A DNA stretch of 64,000 nucleotides, from contig NZ_CP059556.1 in NCBI RefSeq assembly GCF_024734405.1, positions 5,146,001-5,210,000 on the forward strand, read 5' to 3'. Positions within the stretch are counted from its first letter, which is position 1. Each line of letters begins with the position of its first letter. Below, one piece after another: positions 16,235 to 24,630 of this stretch. The notes beneath the pieces were generated by a model. It did no database searches. It was given only the letters and a program-made list of their open reading frames with translations, and had not been told where the DNA came from. The translations under genes and the position numbers were made by a program. The DNA is from Saccharopolyspora gregorii (GTDB lineage: Bacteria; Actinomycetota; Actinomycetes; Mycobacteriales; Pseudonocardiaceae).

Positions 16235-17614
16235 ATGACGATCGATGTCGATCTCGTGGTCGCCGGAGCGGGCGGTGGGCTGATCGCCGCGATCCGCGGG
16301 GCGCAGCTGGGGCTCGACGTGCTGGTGGTCGACTCGGACGCGGACTTCCGCCGCGGCAACAACACCTCGATGTCGACCGCGATGATCCCGGGGCCCGGAT
16401 CGCGCTTCCAGGCCGCCGCCGGGATCACCGACTCCCCTGAGCTGTTCCTCGCCGACGTCGACCGCAAGACCGGCGGCACCGCCGACCGGCGCATCGCGGC
16501 GGCGCTGGCGCAGGTGGGCGCCGAACTCGTGGAATGGCTGGCCGACGACGTGGGCCTGCCGATCGAGCTGCCCACCGACTTCGACTACCCGGGCCACGCG
16601 GTCCCGCGGGTGCACAGCCTCCCCGGGCGGCACGGCTCGGCGCTGCTCGGGCACCTGCTCGACGCGGTGGACCGCAGCGCACGGATCGACCTGCTGGCCC
16701 CGGCCCGGCTCGTCGGCGTCGCACCGGCGCCGGAGGGCCGGACCGCCGTGCTGGAGAACCCGGCCGGGCAGCGCGAGGAGATCACCGCCCGCGCGGTGCT
16801 GCTGGCCACCAACGGCTACGGCGCCGACCGCGAGCTCGTCGCGGCCCACCTGCCGGAGATCGCGGACGCGCACTACCACGGCGGCGAGCACTCCCGCGGC
16901 GATGCGCTGCGGATCGGCGGGGAACTCGGCGCCGCCACCGGTTTCCTCGACGCCTACCAGGGCCACGCCGCGCTGTCCGCGGCCGCCCGGACCCTGGTGA
17001 CCTGGACGGCGGTGATGCACGGCGGCGCCGTCGTCGACTCCGGCGGCACCCGGTTCGGCGACGAGACGACCGGCTACTCCGAGTACGCCGCGGTGCTCGC
17101 CGGGCGGCCCGGTGGCCGCGGCTGGCTGGTCTTCGACGAACGGATCGACGGGCTGTGCCGCGCCTTCGGCGACTACCGGGACGTGCTCGCCGCCGGGGCC
17201 GTGCGGCGCGCCGACGACCCGGCGGGGCTCGCCGAGCTGATCGGGGCACCCGCCGCGGCGCTGGAACGGGAGCTCGCCGACCTCGCGGACGTGGCCGCCG
17301 GGACCCGCGCCGACCGGTTCGGCCGCGCCGCGACCACCGCGCTGCACCCGCCGTACCACGCCGTCGAGATCGTCCCCGCGCTGTTCCACACCCAGGGCGG
17401 GCTGCTCGTCGACGAGCACGCCCGCGTCCTGGACACCGCCGGGGAACCCGTTCCCGGCCTGTACGCCTCCGGTGGCGCCGCCGCCGGGATCTCCGGTCGC
17501 GGCGCGGCCGGATACCTGGCGGGCAACGGACTGCTGCCCGCGCTGGGACTCGCCTACCTCGCCGCCGGGCACCTCGCCCGGTCCACCCGCAACCCCTCGG
17601 AAGGTGCCCGATGA
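16235..17614 (+). CDS. FAD-dependent oxidoreductase, fumarate-reductase/tricarballylate-dehydrogenase type
   Basis: A 459-residue flavoprotein with an N-terminal dinucleotide fold (VVAGAGGGLIAAIRGAQLG, then VLVVDSD) and a C-terminal GRGAAGYLAGNGLLPALGLAYLAAG segment. This layout matches the FAD-binding-2 family (fumarate reductase flavoprotein, ketosteroid dehydrogenase, tricarballylate dehydrogenase TcuA). It would add or remove hydrogen across a C-C bond of an organic acid or ring. The ATG at 16235 has GTGAGGAG upstream. Its stop codon overlaps the start of the next gene (ATGA). It is divergent from iclR and part of the same locus. Substrate specificity is not readable. Confidence 0.85.
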   Translation: MTIDVDLVVAGAGGGLIAAIRGAQLGLDVLVVDSDADFRRGNNTSMSTAMIPGPGSRFQAAAGITDSPELFLADVDRKTGGTADRRIAAALAQVGAELVEWLADDVGLPIELPTDFDYPGHAVPRVHSLPGRHGSALLGHLLDAVDRSARIDLLAPARLVGVAPAPEGRTAVLENPAGQREEITARAVLLATNGYGADRELVAAHLPEIADAHYHGGEHSRGDALRIGGELGAATGFLDAYQGHAALSAAARTLVTWTAVMHGGAVVDSGGTRFGDETTGYSEYAAVLAGRPGGRGWLVFDERIDGLCRAFGDYRDVLAAGAVRRADDPAGLAELIGAPAAALERELADLADVAAGTRADRFGRAATTALHPPYHAVEIVPALFHTQGGLLVDEHARVLDTAGEPVPGLYASGGAAAGISGRGAAGYLAGNGLLPALGLAYLAAGHLARSTRNPSEGAR

Positions 17615-19077
17615 CCCGACCCGACCTGATCGTCCGCGACGTCCGAGTCGTCCGCCCCGGCGGCGGCGAACCGTTCCGCGCCGACATCGCGATCGCCGAC
17701 GGCGTCGTCGCCGAGGTCGGCCCGGACCTGGCGGTGCCGGCGGGCACCGAGGTCCACGAGGGCCGCGGGCTGCTCGCCTTCCCCGGCGTCGTCGACGCCC
17801 ACCAGCACTGGGGCATCTACAACCCGCTGTCCGAGGACACCGCCACCGAGAGCCGGGCCTGCGCGCAGGGCGGGGTGACCACCTCGCTCACCTACATGCG
17901 GACCGGGCAGTACTACCTGAACCGCGGTGGCCCGTACGCCGAGGTGTTCCCCGAGGTGCTCGGCGCGGCCGATGGTCGCTCGTACGTGGACTACGCCTTC
18001 CACCTCGCCCCGATGCAGTCCGCGCACATCGACGAGATCCCGGCGCTGGTCCGGGAGCACGGCGTCACCTCGTTCAAGATCTTCATGTTCTACGGCAGCC
18101 ACGGGCTGCACGGGCGCTCCACCGACCAGAGCGACTTCCTGATGATCCCCGAGGGCGAGCGCTACGACATCGCGCACTTCGAGTTCGTCATGCGCGGCAT
18201 CCAGGCCGCCCGCGAGGCGAACCCGGACATCGCCGACCAGATCTCGCTGTCCCTGCACTGCGAGACCGCGGAGATCATGACCGCCTACACCCGGCTCGTC
18301 GAGGAGGAGGGCGAGCTCGCCGGGCTGGAGGCCTACAGCGCGTCCCGGCCGCCGCACTCCGAGGGCCTGGCCGTCACCATCGCCTCCTACCTCGCGCACG
18401 AGACGGGCCTGCCCACCATCAACCTGCTGCACCTGTCGTCGGCGAAGGCGATGGAGGCGGCGATGGTGATGGCGAAGGCCTTCCCGCACGTCGACTTCCG
18501 CCGCGAGGTCACCATCGGCCACCTGCTCGCCGACGTCACCACCGCCGACGGCGTCGGCGGCAAGGTCAACCCGCCGCTGCGGCCCCGCGCCGACGTCGAA
18601 GCGCTCTGGGAGCACCTGCTGGCGGGCGACGTCAGCTGGGTCGTGTCCGACCACGCCTGCTGCAAGGAGGAGAAGAAGTTCGGCGACGACTCCGCCGACG
18701 TGTTCGCCGCGAAGTCCGGGTTCGGCGGCACCGAATACTTGCTGCCCGGCCTCGTCGGCGAAGGCCGCAAGCGCGGGCTGCCGCTGTCCTCGGTCGCCGA
18801 ACTGCTGTCCACCAATCCGGCCCGGCGCCTCGGTCTGCCCACCAAGGGCGACATCGCCCCCGGGTTCGACGCCGACATCGCCCTCGTCGACCCGGACCGG
18901 TCGTTCGTCGTCGACCCCGGCGATTCCGAGTCCACCCAGGAGTACACGCCGTTCCGCGGCATGGAGATCGGCGCGACCGTCGAGACCACGTTCCTGCGCG
19001 GGAGGCGGATCTTCGACGGCGGCGCGGTCCGCGGCGAACCCGGCGGCCGCTACCTGCACCGGCCCACCGGGCGCTGA
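17611..19077 (+). CDS. Hydantoinase/dihydropyrimidinase-family cyclic amidohydrolase
   Basis: A 488-residue metal-dependent amidohydrolase with a complete binuclear site: HQH in VDAHQHWG, the carboxylated Lys in TSFKIFMFYG, His in LHCETAE, His in LLHLSSAKA and Asp in VVSDHACC. The family hydrolyses cyclic amides such as hydantoins, dihydropyrimidines and allantoin. The N-terminal motif is not the common DxHTH form, suggesting a divergent subfamily. It overlaps the flavoprotein gene by 4 bp. With the racemase and cyclase genes of the locus it suggests a nitrogen-containing ring as the primary substrate. Confidence 0.87.
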   Translation: MTRPDLIVRDVRVVRPGGGEPFRADIAIADGVVAEVGPDLAVPAGTEVHEGRGLLAFPGVVDAHQHWGIYNPLSEDTATESRACAQGGVTTSLTYMRTGQYYLNRGGPYAEVFPEVLGAADGRSYVDYAFHLAPMQSAHIDEIPALVREHGVTSFKIFMFYGSHGLHGRSTDQSDFLMIPEGERYDIAHFEFVMRGIQAAREANPDIADQISLSLHCETAEIMTAYTRLVEEEGELAGLEAYSASRPPHSEGLAVTIASYLAHETGLPTINLLHLSSAKAMEAAMVMAKAFPHVDFRREVTIGHLLADVTTADGVGGKVNPPLRPRADVEALWEHLLAGDVSWVVSDHACCKEEKKFGDDSADVFAAKSGFGGTEYLLPGLVGEGRKRGLPLSSVAELLSTNPARRLGLPTKGDIAPGFDADIALVDPDRSFVVDPGDSESTQEYTPFRGMEIGATVETTFLRGRRIFDGGAVRGEPGGRYLHRPTGR

Positions 19078-19105
19078 CTCCGGAGCCCGCGGGTGGCCGG
19101 AGACC

Positions 19106-19147
19106 GTTCGCCGGCGGACGTCCTCGCGTCGACGTCCGTCGGCGAAC
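19106..19147. terminator. Long hairpin between convergent genes
   Basis: A 16-bp stem (19106-19121 with 19132-19147, one G.U wobble) with a 10-base loop. It lies 28 bp past the amidohydrolase stop and 80 bp from the end of the convergent CPBP gene, so it can end transcription from both sides. Confidence 0.75.
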
Positions 19148-19227
19148 CGGTCGGCCGGCTGCGCCCGGTCTCGCCGGTGACGGACGGCGCGGCCCCGGGG
19201 TAAGAGGAGCACGGGTGCGGCATCCGG

Positions 19228-20058
19228 TCATCGCGCGGCGGCCCCCGCGACCGGCCCGCGGCGTTCGCGCCACCAGACGAACGCCAGCGCCGCCAGGAAG
19301 AACGGCACCGGGACCAGCAGGTGCGGCCCGCCGGGCACCGCCGATCGATCGAGGACCAGGGCTCCGCCCCCGGCGAACAGGACGTTCAGGATCGAGGTGA
19401 GCGCGTTGTTGGCGATGTGCAACGCGATCGACGTCTCCAGCCCGCGGCTGATCACCGCCATCGCGGCGAAGCAGACCCCCAGGAACGCGTAGTAGGCGAT
19501 CTGCCACGGGTCGAAGGCGAAGTGGGACAAGGCGAACACGGGGCTGGACGCCAGCACGCCGAACACCAGCGCGGGCGCGACCGGGCGGACCCAGGACGCG
19601 AGCGCGGGCATGATCGCGCCGCGGAACATGAGTTCCTCGGCCAGCGACTGCACCGGGATGGTCAGCACCACCACCAGGAGCAGCATCACGGTCGTACCGG
19701 TGATGCCGAACGTGGTCCACGTGGTCGCCTCCGGCGCCAGGACCGCGAGAGCGGCGTCGGCCCCCGCGACGAGGACGAGCGCGCCACCGAGGTACCGGAG
19801 CAGGCGGCCCCGGTCGAAGCGCCGCGGGAAGCTGAGGACGCGGCGCCAGGGCACCCCGGCGAACCGGGCGGCGACGGGGATCGCCAGCAACCCGGTGATC
19901 CCCATGCTCAGGTTCACCGCCAGCAGGCGCAGCGGTGTCAGGACGTCCGGCTCCTGGTCGCCTTCGATCATCGCCACGCCCCGGAACAGGGCGATCTGCA
20001 ACAGCAACATCGAGAGCGGGAGCCCGATCACGACCACGAGCGGTTTCCACCAGCTCAT
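19228..20058 (-). CDS. CPBP family intramembrane metalloprotease
   Basis: A 276-residue multi-pass membrane protein with the CPBP (Abi/CAAX-protease-like) motifs: AEELMFRGA, ALSHFAFDP and LHIANNA, the Glu and His residues of the membrane-embedded zinc site. Bacterial members act in protein processing, bacteriocin self-immunity or membrane protein quality control. About seven hydrophobic segments are visible. The ATG at 20058 begins the conserved MSWWKPLVVVIG membrane start. It is divergent from the DHA2 pump with a 501-bp region between. Substrate unknown. Confidence 0.85.
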   Translation of the reverse strand: MSWWKPLVVVIGLPLSMLLLQIALFRGVAMIEGDQEPDVLTPLRLLAVNLSMGITGLLAIPVAARFAGVPWRRVLSFPRRFDRGRLLRYLGGALVLVAGADAALAVLAPEATTWTTFGITGTTVMLLLVVVLTIPVQSLAEELMFRGAIMPALASWVRPVAPALVFGVLASSPVFALSHFAFDPWQIAYYAFLGVCFAAMAVISRGLETSIALHIANNALTSILNVLFAGGGALVLDRSAVPGGPHLLVPVPFFLAALAFVWWRERRGPVAGAAAR

Positions 20059-20111
20059 CCGCAGGTGCGCGCCGAAGGGACGAGGCGTGCCGTCGAACTC
20101 GGCCGGCGGGT

Positions 20112-20170
20112 GCGGCGGTCCGGCTGCCGCGGCGGTCCCGCTGCCGCGGCGGTCCGGCTGCCGCGAGGGT
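20112..20170. repeat. Three 17-bp direct repeats plus a decayed fourth
   Basis: GCGGCGGTCCGGCTGCC at 20112-20128, one-base variant at 20129-20145 and an exact copy at 20146-20162, followed by a degenerate unit. The array lies 54 bp upstream of the CPBP protease start. It could be simple slippage in GC-rich DNA or a row of binding sites. Confidence 0.7.
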
Positions 20171-20388
20171 CCGCGGTGCGCGGTCGGGCCGCGGGGGCAG
20201 GGGTGAACTCATGCTGGGGCCTCTCGGTAGGCGCTCCCGCGGCGCGCGAACGGCGACGCCGGGCGCGGGACGGTCGCGCATCGGTGCGGTGTCCGTGCTC
20301 GGGCCCGCGGGACGGGCCGGTCCGGCGGTCGTTCTCGCGGTGCGCGGCGCGGGCCGCTCCGGTCCCCGATGCCCGACGACACTTTTCC

Positions 20389-20422
20389 AATACGGTGTAT
20401 TACTTTTATGGCACACCGTATT
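20389..20422. promoter_or_regulatory. Operator-like inverted repeat upstream of the efflux pump
   Basis: AATACGGTGT (20389-20398) and ACACCGTATT (20413-20422) form a perfect 10-bp inverted repeat with a 14-base AT-rich spacer. It lies in a local AT-rich island within GC-rich DNA, 138 bp before the GTG start of the DHA2 transporter. The size and symmetry fit a TetR- or MarR-type regulator site; no such regulator gene is adjacent. The rest of the 501-bp divergent region shows nothing beyond this and the 17-bp repeats. Confidence 0.65.
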
Positions 20423-20559
20423 AGAACAGTTCGGGCCCTCGATCCCCCGCACGGCCGGGACGTGGTGAGGCCGAAAACCCGTGGTCCCCCGTCGGTGGGG
20501 TGCCTCATGCTGGGGAGGGTGCGCGCCACGCCACCGCAAGAGGGGAGCCGGGGACATCA

Positions 20560-22044
20560 GTGCGACGTCTTGAGTACAAGTGGCTGGTCGGGATCACGTT
20601 CGTCCTCGGCCTGATCATGCAGATCCTGGACATGACCGTCCTCAACGTCGCGCTCGCGACGCTCGGGCGGGAGTTCCACGTGGGCGAAGGGGCCCTGCAG
20701 TGGGTGCTGACCGGCTACATGATCAGTCTCGCCGTGTTCGTGCCCTCCTCCGGCTGGATCGCCGACCGGTTCGGCAGCAAGCGCACCTTCGAGCTCGCCA
20801 TCGTGCTGTTCACCCTCGCGTCCGTGCTGTGCGGGCTGGCCACCGAGATGTGGATGCTCATCGGCGCGCGGATCCTGCAAGGCGTCGGCGGCGGCATGCT
20901 CGTGCCCGTCGGGCAGGCCATGCTGTTCCGCGCGTTCCCCGCCAACGAGCGCGCCAAGGCCTCCGCGGTGCTGTCCATCCCGATCACCATCGCGCCGACC
21001 CTCGGGCCGCTGCTCGGCGGCGTGCTCGTGCAGTACGCCAGCTGGCGGTGGATCTTCTTCATCAACGTGCCCGTCGGGGCCGTGGCACTGCTGTTCACCG
21101 TGCTGTTCCTCAAGGAGGAGCAGCGCGACCGGCCGGGCCGCTTCGACCTGCCCGGGTTCGTGCTCGCCGGGGCCGGGCTGGCCACGCTGCTCGTCGCGCT
21201 CGACCAGGGCGCCCAGCTCGGCTGGGGCCGGCCCTCGGTGTGGGGCGTGCTGCTGGCCGCGGTGCTGCTCATCGGCGGGCTCGTCGTGCGCGAACTGCGC
21301 ACGCCCGAGCCGATGCTGGACCTGCGGCTGCTCGGCGACCGGCTGTTCGGCACCGGGAACGCGCTGCTCATCTGCTCCACCGGGGCGATCTTCGGGACGC
21401 TGTTCCTGCTGCCGCTGTTCCTGCAGAACCTGCGCGGCTACACCCCGCTCGAATCCGGGCTGGTGCTGATGCCGCAGGCGCTGAGCATGCTCGTCGCCAC
21501 CCAGGTCGTCAGCCGCGTCTACGGGCGGGTCGGCCCGCGCAGGCTGCTGCTGGTGGGGTTCGGCGTGCTCATCTCCGTCGGGTTCGCGCTGCAGCTGCTC
21601 GACACCGGCACGCCGGTGTGGTTCCTGGTGGTGCTGCTCATGTGGCTCGGCCTCGGCATGGGGCTGCTGATGACGCCGTTGCAGACCGCCGCGTTCGCCC
21701 GCATCAGCGGGCCCGCGATGGGGCACGCCAGTTCGCTGTTCAACGCCAGCAGGCAGGTCGCGACCGCGCTCGGCACCGCCGTGTGCGCGACCATCTTCGT
21801 GGCGCTGAGCACCGCCTACGCGTCCACCGCGGACATGGGCGTGGCCGGGGCCGCGCAGCAGGTGCAGATGGCCGCCTACCGGGGCGCGTTCCTCGCCTCC
21901 ATCGGTTTCGGCATCGCCGGGCTGCTGCTGTCGCTGCGGGTCCGCGACTCCGATGCCGCCGCCACCCTGGACCACGTGCGGAAACCCCGTGCGCGGCCCG
22001 GGAAGCACGGCGGCGACCACGCCGACACCTCGACCGTGAGATAG
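20560..22044 (+). CDS. DHA2-family (14-helix) MFS drug efflux transporter
   Basis: A 494-residue proton antiporter of the EmrB/QacA type. Landmarks are LDMTVLNVALATLGREF in helix 1, ADRFGSKRTFELAI in loop 2-3, GARILQGVGGGMLVPVGQAM (helix 4) and the antiporter motif PTLGPLLGGVLVQY in helix 5. Fourteen hydrophobic segments fit DHA2. The GTG at 20560 (VRRLEYKW) is chosen because AGAGGGGAG lies upstream. It probably exports a toxic small molecule. The inverted repeat at 20389-20422 suggests ligand-inducible control. Confidence 0.9.
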   Translation: MRRLEYKWLVGITFVLGLIMQILDMTVLNVALATLGREFHVGEGALQWVLTGYMISLAVFVPSSGWIADRFGSKRTFELAIVLFTLASVLCGLATEMWMLIGARILQGVGGGMLVPVGQAMLFRAFPANERAKASAVLSIPITIAPTLGPLLGGVLVQYASWRWIFFINVPVGAVALLFTVLFLKEEQRDRPGRFDLPGFVLAGAGLATLLVALDQGAQLGWGRPSVWGVLLAAVLLIGGLVVRELRTPEPMLDLRLLGDRLFGTGNALLICSTGAIFGTLFLLPLFLQNLRGYTPLESGLVLMPQALSMLVATQVVSRVYGRVGPRRLLLVGFGVLISVGFALQLLDTGTPVWFLVVLLMWLGLGMGLLMTPLQTAAFARISGPAMGHASSLFNASRQVATALGTAVCATIFVALSTAYASTADMGVAGAAQQVQMAAYRGAFLASIGFGIAGLLLSLRVRDSDAAATLDHVRKPRARPGKHGGDHADTSTVR

Positions 22045-22090
22045 CTCAAGGTCGCCCCACAGCGGCCCCCGCCGGTGCACTATTTGAAGG

Positions 22091-22723
22091 GTGACCGAAT
22101 TGCCGCACGCCGACCAGGTCCGCAACCACGCCCGCTGGCGACCCGGATGGCACTCCGGCCGCACCAGCTACGCCTGGCTGTTGCCGTTCGCCGACCAGCC
22201 CGGCCTGCGCAACCTGGTGAACCAGTACCAGTACGCGCTGCGCGACCTGCCCGGGTTCGACCTCGTCCCGCTCGAATGGATGCACATCCTCGTGCAGGAG
22301 GTCGGGTTCACCGACGAAGTCCCGCCGGAGCGGACCGACGAGCTCGTCGCCGCCGCCGGCGAACGCCTCGCCGGGTTCAACCCGCTGGCGCTGGCCTTCC
22401 ACCGGGCCGTGGTGCTGCCCGAGTCGCTGTCGCTGCCCGCGGAACCGCAGACCTCGCTGTGGGACCTGCGGGAGCGGCTGCGGGCCGCGACCGCGGACGT
22501 GCTCGGCGCCGAGCAGCTGCCCGCCGAACCCGAAGAGGTCGACCGGCACATCAGCCTCGCGTTCTCCACCACCGAAGGGCCCGCGATCTTCGCGGTCGCC
22601 ACCCTCGGCGGCACCGACGTCGACCCGACCACCGCCAAGAGCTCCGCGGTGTCGCTGGTGCGGCTCAACCGCGACCACTCCTGCTCCGAGTGGGAGACCA
22701 TCGCGCAGGTCCCGCTGGGCTGA
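22091..22723 (+). CDS. 2'-5' RNA ligase / 2H phosphoesterase-like protein
   Basis: A 210-residue protein resembling the 2H phosphoesterase (LigT-like) fold. Two His-containing strands are visible: EWMHILVQ near residue 62 and DRHISLAF near residue 155. The second keeps the HxS/T form, while the first reads H-I-L instead of H-x-S/T, so catalytic competence is uncertain. It begins at GTG 22091, 46 bp after the efflux gene on the same strand. No substrate can be inferred. Confidence 0.65.
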   Translation: MTELPHADQVRNHARWRPGWHSGRTSYAWLLPFADQPGLRNLVNQYQYALRDLPGFDLVPLEWMHILVQEVGFTDEVPPERTDELVAAAGERLAGFNPLALAFHRAVVLPESLSLPAEPQTSLWDLRERLRAATADVLGAEQLPAEPEEVDRHISLAFSTTEGPAIFAVATLGGTDVDPTTAKSSAVSLVRLNRDHSCSEWETIAQVPLG

Positions 22724-22780
22724 CTTTCTTCCTCCCCCTTCTGCTGCTCGGTGCTCCGGTGGCGGGTGCTCCTCCTGCTC

Positions 22781-22813
22781 TGGTGGTCGCTGCTCAGCGG
22801 CTTCGCCGCTGAC
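22781..22813 (-). repeat. Short copy of a dispersed intergenic repeat
   Basis: Read on the minus strand, GTCAGCGGCGAAGCCGCTGA continues into GCAGCGACCACCA. This matches the start of the element at 50983-51120 with one mismatch over about 32 bases and also matches 36852-37010. It lies in the 256-bp gap after the 2H-like gene. The remainder of the gap shows no gene. Confidence 0.6.
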
Positions 22814-22979
22814 GGGAAACGGCCTGCTGCGCGGGTCGAACGCCGGGGGTGCGTCCGGTGCCGGGTGCGAACGGCCGGTCGCGCAGGGTTGCGCGACCGC
22901 TCCGGCACTTCCTCCGAACGGGTACCGTCGAAAGTGTGGACGCGGCGGCAGGTCCGCCCTGGAACGGCTCGGAGGGACC

Positions 22980-23744
22980 ATGGGCGCACTCATCCTGATC
23001 GTCGTCGCCGCGATCGTGATCATCGGTGCGGTGTGGTGGTCCCGCAGGCAGAACCTCGCCCACCAGCAGCGGGAACTCGACGACTCCCGCGCCGAGGCGC
23101 GGCGCTGGGTGGAGCGGCTGGGCGGGCAGGTCCTCAACATCGACGGCACCGACGACGCCTCGAAGCAGGCCATGGCCGACGCCGCCGAACGGCACGGCGC
23201 CGCCGTCTCCCAGCTCGACCAGGCGTCCTCCGCCGAGCAGTGCAGGCTCACCACGCAGACCGCGATGGAAGGCCTCTACTACGTGCGCGCCGCGCGCACC
23301 GCGATGGGACTCGACCCCGGGCCCGAGCTGCCCGACCTCAGCCACGGCGCCGGGAAGGTCACCGAACACCGCGAGGTCGAGGTCGACGGCAAGCAGCAGG
23401 TGGCCTCTCCCACGCCCGGCGACGCCACCCCGCACTACTACCCCGGCGGGCGCGTCGCGGGCCGCCCGGTGCCCGAAGGCTGGTACAGCGAGCCGTGGTG
23501 GAAGCCCGCGCTCGTCGCCGGGGCCTGGGGCGCCGGTTCGTTCCTGCTGATGAGCGCCATGTTCAGCGGCATGGCCGGCGTGCCGGAGGCCGCCGCGGCC
23601 GGTGACGTCGGCGGCGGGGACCTCGGGGACCCGGGCGCGCTCGGCGACGGCGGGGACCCGGGAGACTTCGGCGGCGACGATCCCGGCGGGGACTTCGGCG
23701 ACTTCGGAGACTTCGACTTCGACCTGGGCGACTTCGGCTTCTGA
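22980..23744 (+). CDS. Membrane protein with Gly/Asp/Phe-rich C-terminal tail, unknown function
   Basis: A 254-residue protein. One N-terminal membrane segment (residues 2-20, ALILIVVAAIVIIGAVWW) is followed by a helical domain (about 25-110) with AEQCRLTTQTAMEGLYYVRAARTAMG, a region around 150-165 with GWYSEPWWKPALVAGAWGAG that may re-enter the membrane, and a striking tail of about 55 residues made of Gly, Asp and Phe repeats (GDFGD). It is preceded by GGAGGGACC. I do not recognise a named family. The next gene is convergent after 37 bp. Confidence 0.75.
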   Translation: MGALILIVVAAIVIIGAVWWSRRQNLAHQQRELDDSRAEARRWVERLGGQVLNIDGTDDASKQAMADAAERHGAAVSQLDQASSAEQCRLTTQTAMEGLYYVRAARTAMGLDPGPELPDLSHGAGKVTEHREVEVDGKQQVASPTPGDATPHYYPGGRVAGRPVPEGWYSEPWWKPALVAGAWGAGSFLLMSAMFSGMAGVPEAAAAGDVGGGDLGDPGALGDGGDPGDFGGDDPGGDFGDFGDFDFDLGDFGF

Positions 23745-23781
23745 CGGGTGCGGGGCCGTCGCGCTCAGGCGGCCGGGCTGG

Positions 23782-24606
23782 TCACCGCGCGGATTCCACC
23801 GGCGTCGACTGGCAGACCGGGCACCAGTACAGGTTGCGGCCGGACAGGCCCGCAGTGGCGATCGGCGTCCCGCAGACCAAGCACGGCGCCCCCGCCCGGC
23901 GGTACACGTAGACCTCTCCCCCGTGCCGGTCCTGGCGCGGTTCCCGCCCCATCGCGCCCGGCTCGTGCTCCGGGCGCACCGTGTCGATGCGGCCGACGCG
24001 CACCCCGTCGGCCATCAGCTCGACCAGGTCGGTCCAGATCGACTTCCACACCCGCTCGCCCAGCTCGCGACCCGGCGTGTACGGCGGGATGCCGTGCCGG
24101 AACAGCACTTCCGCGCGGTACACGTTGCCCGCACCGGCCAGCACCGCCTGGTCCAGCAGCAGCGCCGCGATGGAGCTCCGGGACCGCGAGATCCGCGCCC
24201 ACGCGCGCTCCGGTTCGGCGTCGGCGCGCAGCGGGTCCGGTCCGAGCCGGTCGCGCAGCGCGGCCACCTCGTCGAGGGTGATCAGCTCGCAGGCCGTCGG
24301 GCCGCGCAGGTCGGTGCCGCAGCCGGGCCCGACGATCCGCATCCGCACCTGCCCGCGCGGTTCCTGCGGCGGCAGCGGGAATTCGGTGAACCCGCCGTAC
24401 AGCCCGAGGTGCACGTGCACGACGTCCGGGCCGTAGAAGTGGAACAGGTGCTTGCCGTGCGCCTCGGCGCGTTCGAACCGCGCCCCGTCCACCCGCGCGG
24501 CCCCGCCCGCGAACCGGCCCTGCGGGCTCGACACCCGGACCAGGTGACCGCCGAAGCGGGAATCGTGCAGCCCGGCGAGCCGGTGCAGCGTGTGCCCCTC
24601 AGGCAT
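23782..24606 (-). CDS. Fpg/Nei family DNA glycosylase
   Basis: A 274-residue base-excision repair enzyme that removes oxidised bases and nicks the strand. After Met removal the catalytic Pro-Glu (MPEGHT) is at the N-terminus, which fixes the ATG at 24606 over the GTG one codon earlier. Lys in EAHGKHLFHF and a C-terminal zinc finger (CLVCG and YWCPVCQ) complete the signature. The finger and MPEGHT motif fit the actinobacterial Nei2/endonuclease VIII group better than MutM. It follows a small membrane protein and rpiB on the same strand, as in mycobacteria. Confidence 0.93.
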   Translation of the reverse strand: MPEGHTLHRLAGLHDSRFGGHLVRVSSPQGRFAGGAARVDGARFERAEAHGKHLFHFYGPDVVHVHLGLYGGFTEFPLPPQEPRGQVRMRIVGPGCGTDLRGPTACELITLDEVAALRDRLGPDPLRADAEPERAWARISRSRSSIAALLLDQAVLAGAGNVYRAEVLFRHGIPPYTPGRELGERVWKSIWTDLVELMADGVRVGRIDTVRPEHEPGAMGREPRQDRHGGEVYVYRRAGAPCLVCGTPIATAGLSGRNLYWCPVCQSTPVESAR

Positions 24607-24630
24607 CACGGGCCTTCCGGGTCGCCGCGC

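Noticed and set aside
5739-22100. Integrated phage or conjugative element at tRNA-Gly
   Set aside because: No integrase, phage or transfer genes occur, and I found no second copy of the tRNA 3' end that would mark the other attachment site.
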